Shown here one piece after another: positions 16,230 through 21,234 of a stretch of DNA of 21,234 bases. Position numbers and translations under genes: made by a program. The DNA lies in assembly GCA_046261635.1 (NCBI GenBank), contig JBHEOL010000370.1:1-21234 (forward strand), read 5' to 3'. The notes beneath the pieces are model-generated. The model saw only the letters and a program-made list of their open reading frames with translations. It was not told where the DNA came from and made no database searches. The DNA is from JBHEPS01 sp046261635 (GTDB lineage: Bacteria; Acidobacteriota; Thermoanaerobaculia; Gp7-AA8). How positions within the stretch are numbered: position 1 is the first letter of the stretch; every line of letters starts with the position of its first letter.

Positions 16230-17462
16230 TCAGAGCTTCATGGCAACGACCGGATCGAGGCGCGAGGCGTCGCGGGCGGGAAAGTAACCCGCGAGCAGGC
16301 CGATGATTCCGAGCGCGGTGGCCGTCATCAGGGCAACGACCGGTGAAACGACGGGATCCCCGACGTATTCGGTGAGGCCGAACTTCGGGAAGATCGAACA
16401 GATGCCGATGGCGATGGCGAACCCGATCGCTCCTCCGACGGCAGTGATCAGGAGGGTCTCGAGGAGAAACTGAACCAGGATGGATCTCTGCTTCGCCCCG
16501 AGGGCCATCTTGATGCCGATCTCGCGGGTGCGCTCCTCGACGACGACGTTCATGATGTTCGATACGCCGATTCCGCCGACCACGAGCGTCAGCGAGCCTA
16601 CGATTCCGAGGAAGCTGTTGAACGCCAGCATGAAGATGTCGAAGAACTTGAACTGCTCGGTGGTGTCCCACACCGACATCGCTTCCTTGTCGGTCGAGTC
16701 GAACCGCAGCCGGTCGGCGAGCGTGACTCGCATCGCCTCGATCAGCTCTTTCGACTTCCCGCTGTCCTCTCCCTGGACGATGATGTTGTTGACGTACTTC
16801 CGCCCGGTGAGCGCGCGGAACGTCGTCCCCGGGATGATCATCTTGTCCTTGTCGCGCCCGCTGTAGCTCGAGTCCTGACTCTTCTTCTGTAGAACACCGA
16901 TCACCAGGAACGGTGATCCCCCGATTCGAACCGTCTTGCCGACCGGATCGCCGTCGCCGAAAAGGCTCACGGCCATCTCGTCCCCGACGAAAACAACGCG
17001 TCGCTGCTGCTGCACGTCGGGAGGATTGATGAAGCGCCCTCCGGCCTGCGGAATCATGTTCCGCATGTCGCCGAATTCGGCCGCGACTCCCGATACGTCC
17101 ACCGGAAGCGTCTTGGTTCCGTAGACGGCATTCATCGAGGTCGCATACTCGCTGGAGACTGCTTTCAGACCAGGCGTCTGTTTACGCAGATACTCGATAT
17201 CTTCCTCGGTGAGCTGGATTCGCCGTCCCTTTCCCAACCCCTCGAACGGGATCGAAGTCAGGCCCGGCCAGACGATCAGGATGCGGTCGCCCAGCCCCGC
17301 TGTAGTCCGGATCATCTGTTTGTGAAGGCCGGTTCCGAACGCGAGCAGAAGGCTGATCGCGACCGTTCCCCATACGATCCCGAAGACCGTGAGGAACGTG
17401 CGCAGCTTCTGCCCGCGCAAGTCGCGGATCATCTGCCGGACGACGTCTCGAATCTGATTCAC
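16230..17462 (-). CDS. MacB-like ABC transporter permease (first of pair)
   Basis: This is 410 residues from a GTG start at 17460-17462, preceded by GGAAGGA. The domain order is as in the second permease: first TM near residues 21-43, a periplasmic region with VVFVGDEMAVSLFGDGDPVGKT and SPFLVIGVLQKK, then three TM segments and the motif NVVVEERTREIGIKMALG. It ends FPARDASRLDPVVAMKL. It follows the adaptor gene by 19 bases. Together with the second permease, the adaptor and the ATPase this is a MacA-MacB-like tripartite exporter; in the classical MacB the ATPase and permease are one chain, here they are split. Confidence 0.93.
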   Translation of the reverse strand: MNQIRDVVRQMIRDLRGQKLRTFLTVFGIVWGTVAISLLLAFGTGLHKQMIRTTAGLGDRILIVWPGLTSIPFEGLGKGRRIQLTEEDIEYLRKQTPGLKAVSSEYATSMNAVYGTKTLPVDVSGVAAEFGDMRNMIPQAGGRFINPPDVQQQRRVVFVGDEMAVSLFGDGDPVGKTVRIGGSPFLVIGVLQKKSQDSSYSGRDKDKMIIPGTTFRALTGRKYVNNIIVQGEDSGKSKELIEAMRVTLADRLRFDSTDKEAMSVWDTTEQFKFFDIFMLAFNSFLGIVGSLTLVVGGIGVSNIMNVVVEERTREIGIKMALGAKQRSILVQFLLETLLITAVGGAIGFAIAIGICSIFPKFGLTEYVGDPVVSPVVALMTATALGIIGLLAGYFPARDASRLDPVVAMKL

Positions 17463-17481
17463 GATGCTGTTTCCTTCCGGT

Positions 17482-18582
17482 TCAGGAGATTTCCTTCGGC
17501 GGTCGCTCGACGACCTTCTGCCCTTTCTGGAGGCCTGAGACGACTTCGATGTTCAGCCCGTCCGAGATCCCGGTCTGAATTTCGACCTTGGTCGGCTCGG
17601 CGTCGGGCCCGGCCCCGGGCAGTTCGACCAGCGCTTTCTTTCCTTCGTCTTCCCACGATACGAGCCGTTCCGGAATGATCAGGATGTCGTTCTTTTCACG
17701 GATGATGACGTCGGCGTTGGACGAGTATCCCGCTCGAAGCGGGATCTGGGTGCCGTCCGTGATCTCGATCTCCATGTCGAACAGCGTGGCCCCCTCTTCC
17801 TGCAGGGCCTGCGGTGCGATGCGGGAGACGATGCCGTTGACCAACTGGTTCGGAAGCGCGCCGATCTTGATCCTCGCCGGCATGCCGACCGCGAGTTTAC
17901 CGACATCGATCTCGTCCACGGTACCGCGGAAGATCAGGTCGTCCATCCGCGCGATCGTCGCCATCTCGGTTCCCGGCTGGTAGGAGGTGAGGGGAACGAT
18001 CGGGTCGCCCTCGTTGACCGTCCGTGTGAGGATCGTACCGGCGGCCGGCGCGCGAATGATCGACTCGATCCCTCCTGCTCCGGAGACGCGGCCGCGCAGT
18101 GTGAGCTCCTGCTCCTGACGGGCTTTCGCGAGGGCAATCTTGGCGAGCTCGAACATCTCGCGCTTGCTGTCCAACTCCGAGCGCGGGAGCACTCCCGACT
18201 GGATCAGCTCACTCGCTCGCTCGAACTCCGCGCGGGCTCGATCGTAGGACGCCCGGGCGGACTCGACCCGCCGGTCGACTTCGGTCGTCTCCATCGGTGT
18301 CGGGTCGGGAGCGATCTCGAACAGCGGATCCCCCGGAACGACCTTATCGCCGACTTCGACGAACGTCCGGCTGACGATCCCCGAGATCTTCGACTTGACC
18401 TGGAACTTCTGACGGGGTTCGACTTGACCGATCGCCACCGCTTTCTCCGTGATGGAGCCGCTCGTGACTTCGACCTCCTTGAGGCCGGAGTCGCCGTTCT
18501 TGCCCCGGGCCCACGCATAGAGGGCGGCGCTTACTCCGGCCAGGACGACCAGAATCAGCAGAACTTTGGCGAGTTTTCGCAT
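17482..18582 (-). CDS. MacA-like periplasmic adaptor (RND/HlyD-type MFP)
   Basis: From the ATG at 18580-18582 (ribosome site AGGAG, 9 bases away) the product is 366 residues; upstream in-frame codons to 18804 read through as unlikely N-terminal extension. One TM anchor lies at residues 5-23 (KVLLILVVLAGVSAALYAW). The first lipoyl-like half is near 40-100 (KSKISGIVSRTFVEVGDKV). A coiled-coil hairpin runs from about 100 to 165 (ARASYDRARAEFERASEL..., AKIALAKARQEQE). Then the second lipoyl half (IRAPAAGTILTRTVNEGDPI) and the beta-barrel and proximal domains follow. First gene of the exporter operon; no TolC-like gene is in the window. Confidence 0.92.
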   Translation of the reverse strand: MRKLAKVLLILVVLAGVSAALYAWARGKNGDSGLKEVEVTSGSITEKAVAIGQVEPRQKFQVKSKISGIVSRTFVEVGDKVVPGDPLFEIAPDPTPMETTEVDRRVESARASYDRARAEFERASELIQSGVLPRSELDSKREMFELAKIALAKARQEQELTLRGRVSGAGGIESIIRAPAAGTILTRTVNEGDPIVPLTSYQPGTEMATIARMDDLIFRGTVDEIDVGKLAVGMPARIKIGALPNQLVNGIVSRIAPQALQEEGATLFDMEIEITDGTQIPLRAGYSSNADVIIREKNDILIIPERLVSWEDEGKKALVELPGAGPDAEPTKVEIQTGISDGLNIEVVSGLQKGQKVVERPPKEIS

Positions 18583-18746
18583 TCCACTACTCCTCGGGTT
18601 CAAAAGGGGATTCAGGGCCTTCGACCCCGCCTGAGATTGAATTACGCTCACGAACGGAAAAGGTTGCCCGTGGGGCGGGACTTGCCGATGACGTTGCGAT
18701 ACCCCCGGGCGAGGCAGTAGACTCCCGTCCTTCACTTCACGCGGCC

Positions 18747-19283
18747 ATGTCAACTCCCAGCCCACCGTCCGGCCCCCCGACGCAGCGGGAGCTCGACGCC
18801 GCACAGCGCCTCGGCATCGGTGTCGAACTCTATCGCCAGTTCAAGCAAAACGCTGGCCCGGAGGCCGACCGCTTGGAGCTCGGTGACGGGCCACCCGACG
18901 TCGTAGATGAAGAGCACTTGGCGCAGAAGCTGCGCATCGAGCAGGGCTTCTTCAAGCGACCGAACACGGCGCCCAACATCCTCGTCCAGGCCGCGCGGAC
19001 GCCAGGAGAGGTGGCGCGCAGCCTGCTGACCATCGTCTGCTACCTGCTGATGATGTTCCTGATCATCGGCCTGGGCGGCGAGACCGTGCAGCGGGTGCCC
19101 GGCGTGTTCCAGGTGGCCGCGCTTGGCGCGCTGTTGATCCCCGCGATGCTGCTGTCGTCGTTCATCTGGACGCACGTCGGTGAGAGCGGCCGGGACGTGG
19201 CGCGCCTGCTCGTCCGGTTCTGGCCGTTGACGCTGCCGGCTCTGCTGTTCGCCCTCGGCGCCGTCAAGCTGCTGCTGTCCTGA
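18747..19283 (+). CDS. Small three-TM membrane protein of unknown function
   Basis: This is 178 residues from ATG at 18747, with no clear ribosome binding site. Residues 1-85 are polar, predicted cytoplasmic (QRELDAAQRLGIGVELYRQF, a helical segment). Three TM segments follow at about 92-114, 119-143 and 152-177. I do not recognise the family. Leucine is mostly CTG (for example runs of CTG CTG CTG near the end), while neighbouring genes favour CTC; this may indicate a different ancestry. It is divergent from the adaptor operon and ends only 9 bases from the convergent stop of the GGDEF-EAL gene. Confidence 0.7.
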   Translation: MSTPSPPSGPPTQRELDAAQRLGIGVELYRQFKQNAGPEADRLELGDGPPDVVDEEHLAQKLRIEQGFFKRPNTAPNILVQAARTPGEVARSLLTIVCYLLMMFLIIGLGGETVQRVPGVFQVAALGALLIPAMLLSSFIWTHVGESGRDVARLLVRFWPLTLPALLFALGAVKLLLS

Positions 19284-19292
19284 CTCACTTCC

Positions 19293-21234
19293 CTAGGCGG
19301 GGCGATTCCACAAGCGCGTTTCGCGCCGGTTGCGTTCGTCCAGAAGGCGCTCGAAGCGCGCGGCGGGAAGGGGTCCGTGAAAGAGGTATCCCTGCATGTG
19401 ATCGCAGCCGTTCTCGACCAGAAAGGCGCGCTGGGCCTCCAGCTCGACCCCCTCGGCCACGATTCGGAGCCGGAGATTGTGCCCGATCGCGATGATGGCC
19501 GTGACGATCGCCGCGTTGTCGCGGTCGGTCCCGAGGTCGCGGATGAAGGACTGGTCGATCTTGAGCGTGTCGATCGGAAAACGCTTGAGATGGCTCAGCG
19601 AGGAATGCCCCGTCCCGAAGTCGTCGAGGGAGATCCTCACACCGATCCGCCTCAGCTCTTCGAGAAGCTGGATGCTCCTCTCGGGGTACTGCATCGCGCC
19701 GCTCTCGGTGATCTCGAGCTCGAGCCCGGAGGGGGAAAGCCCGCTGTCGTCGAGAGCGAGCTGGACGCGCTCGATCAGCTCGTGATGAAGCTGGCTGACC
19801 GAAAGATTGACCGACATGGTGAGGCCCGTGAATCCGGCGCGCTGCCATTCGCGCGCCTGGCGGCAGGCGGTCTGGAGGACCCAGGAGCCGATGGGCACCA
19901 TCAGGCCCGTCTGTTCTGCCACGGTGATGAACTCTCCAGGCGGAATGATGCCGAGCTCGGGGTGCTCCCAGCGGAGAAGCGCCTCGGTGCCACAAATCGT
20001 CCCGGTCTGGAGATCCAGGATCGGCTGGTAAAAGAGGACGAATTCCCCATTGGCGAGCGCCTTCCGGAGGCCCTGCTCGAGAGCGAGCCGTTCCATGGCG
20101 CGGGCGGACGCGGCGGCGTTGAAGATCTGAAGCCGGTCGCGGCCGTCCTCCTTGGCCTGGTACATCGAGGTGTCGGCGTTCTTGATCAGCGTCTCGGCAT
20201 CGACTCCGTCTTCCGGGTAGATGCTGATGCCCATCGAGGCGGTGATCTGGAAATCGTGTTCCTCGAGATGGAGCGGAGCGCGAATCAATTCGAGGAGCTT
20301 CGTTCCGACCCGCATGGCGTCCTCGATCCGATTCACATGGGGGAGGAGAACGGTGAACTCGTCCCCGCCGAGACGAGCGACGGTGTCGCTTTCCCGGATC
20401 GCTGCCTGAATGCGTTGCGAGACCTCCTGCAGGAGAAGGTCTCCGACATTGTGTCCGAGCGAATCGTTGATGACTTTGAAGTGATCGAGGTCCAGAAAGA
20501 GAACGGCGAGCCGGGCTTTGTCTCGATGAGCGTGAGAGATCGCCGTGTCGACCCGGTCCTTGAAACGAAGCCTGTTCGGCAGGGAAGTGAGGGCGTCGTG
20601 GTAGGCGAGGTGCGTGATCTGGTCCTCGGCGTGCCTGCGCTCGGTGATGTCCCTGACGATGGCAATCATTCCGCCGTTCTCGATGGCGGTGAGTGAGATC
20701 TCCTCGGGGAAACTCGTGCCGTTGCGCTGAAGACCGATAGCTTCGCCGCGCCATTCGCCCGCCTTGCGGACGATGGGGAAGACCTCGTGAAGGAATCGGT
20801 CGGCGCCGTTCATGTCGTAGAGTGTGGCCCACGGCCGGCCGCAGATCTCGGCGGGCGACGCATAGCGCAAGAGGCGAAGGAAAGCCCGGTTGACGTAGGT
20901 GATCTCGAGCTCGCTGCTGAGGATCGCGATGCCGTCCATGGAGGCCTCCATGGCGGTCGCCTGGGTCCGAAGAGTCACCTCGGCGTGTTTCCGCTCGTCG
21001 ATGTCGGTGACGAATCCCTCGAAATACAGCACGCGTCCCTGGTCGTCCTTGACCGCGTGGGCGCTGAGCTGAACCCAGACGCGGGAGCCGTCTCGCTTCC
21101 TCCACTGCAGTTCCAGGTCGCTCGCTTGGCCGCTGGTCCGGTGATCCCGGATCGAATCGAGACGCTCCTTCGGATCGAGATAGACGTCCGTCTCCAGGTT
21201 GATCTCGAGCAGATCATCGACCGAGTCGTACCCG
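19293..21234 (-). CDS. PAS-PAS-GGDEF-EAL protein, c-di-GMP turnover (5' truncated)
   Basis: The reading frame is open to the window edge (first complete codon ends at 21233), so the N-terminus is missing. Visible order: end of a PAS/PAC domain (QWRKRDGSRVWVQLSAHAV, then EGFVTDIDERK), a second PAS (MDGIAILSSELEITYVNRAF), a GGDEF domain and an EAL domain. The active-site GGDEF is intact at about 20360-20395, and RESD five residues before it fits an inhibitory I-site. The EAL domain keeps EALLRW, NLSVSQL, LEITES, DDFGTG, KIDQSF, AEGVE and QGYLF, so phosphodiesterase activity is plausible. Both synthesis and breakdown of c-di-GMP can be predicted; which dominates cannot be told from sequence. It ends 9 bases from the end of the 18747 gene. 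PAS ligand or redox sensing not visible. Confidence 0.95.
   Translation of the reverse strand, partial: GYDSVDDLLEINLETDVYLDPKERLDSIRDHRTSGQASDLELQWRKRDGSRVWVQLSAHAVKDDQGRVLYFEGFVTDIDERKHAEVTLRTQATAMEASMDGIAILSSELEITYVNRAFLRLLRYASPAEICGRPWATLYDMNGADRFLHEVFPIVRKAGEWRGEAIGLQRNGTSFPEEISLTAIENGGMIAIVRDITERRHAEDQITHLAYHDALTSLPNRLRFKDRVDTAISHAHRDKARLAVLFLDLDHFKVINDSLGHNVGDLLLQEVSQRIQAAIRESDTVARLGGDEFTVLLPHVNRIEDAMRVGTKLLELIRAPLHLEEHDFQITASMGISIYPEDGVDAETLIKNADTSMYQAKEDGRDRLQIFNAAASARAMERLALEQGLRKALANGEFVLFYQPILDLQTGTICGTEALLRWEHPELGIIPPGEFITVAEQTGLMVPIGSWVLQTACRQAREWQRAGFTGLTMSVNLSVSQLHHELIERVQLALDDSGLSPSGLELEITESGAMQYPERSIQLLEELRRIGVRISLDDFGTGHSSLSHLKRFPIDTLKIDQSFIRDLGTDRDNAAIVTAIIAIGHNLRLRIVAEGVELEAQRAFLVENGCDHMQGYLFHGPLPAARFERLLDERNRRETRLWNRPA

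Noticed and set aside
18750..19175. 141-residue minus-strand ORF over the three-TM gene
   Set aside because: His- and Gln-rich shadow without features; the plus-strand frame has three clear TM segments.

Overview
The window is high-GC bacterial DNA with dense coding on both strands. No rRNA or tRNA gene, CRISPR array, integrase or transposase was seen. The gene set points to a free-living heterotroph with a periplasm and outer membrane: exported TolB-propeller enzymes, a predicted outer-membrane barrel, a MacA/MacB-type export operon, a PAS-GGDEF-EAL protein and a SpoIIE-type phosphatase. An Acidobacteriota or Thermoanaerobaculia-like genome is my best guess. That is inference from gene content and intergenic repeat style; there is no marker gene.

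Layout. 1-93: edge of a dispersed repeat plus a 7-bp tandem array. 94-2520 (-): membrane-anchored SpoIIE phosphatase. 2742-4013 (+): two-TM protein with a DUF4236-like N-terminus, with GC-rich palindromes on both sides. 4113-4571 (-): small putative lipoprotein. 4862-8140 (-): TolB-propeller/amidohydrolase. 8141-8408: repeat cluster. 8409-11291 (-): HExxH peptidase, TolB propeller and C-terminal barrel in one chain. 11404-13929 (+): large secreted modular beta protein. 13930-14226: second repeat cluster. 14227-18582 (-): four-gene ABC exporter operon (adaptor, permease, permease, ATPase). 18747-19283 (+): small three-TM protein. 19293-21234 (-): PAS-PAS-GGDEF-EAL protein, cut by the window edge.

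Functional picture. Several genes act in the envelope or outside the cell: the two propeller enzymes, the secreted modular protein and the MacAB-like exporter. Two others are signalling proteins (SpoIIE-type phosphatase; c-di-GMP turnover). Apart from the exporter operon, the genes look like independent units.

The least expected feature is the organisation of the intergenic DNA. Heptamer tandem arrays lie beside a dispersed core beginning GTCATCCTGAGG. In the two complete copies they flank it as inverted arms. One core copy is interrupted by a 48-bp palindrome between 5-bp direct repeats, and one heptamer array supplies the last codons and stop of the ABC ATPase gene. I found no convincing new defence or metabolic system. 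The best leads are this repeat architecture, the SpoIIE phosphatase fused to a possible degenerate CPBP-like membrane domain, and the peptidase-propeller-barrel protein.
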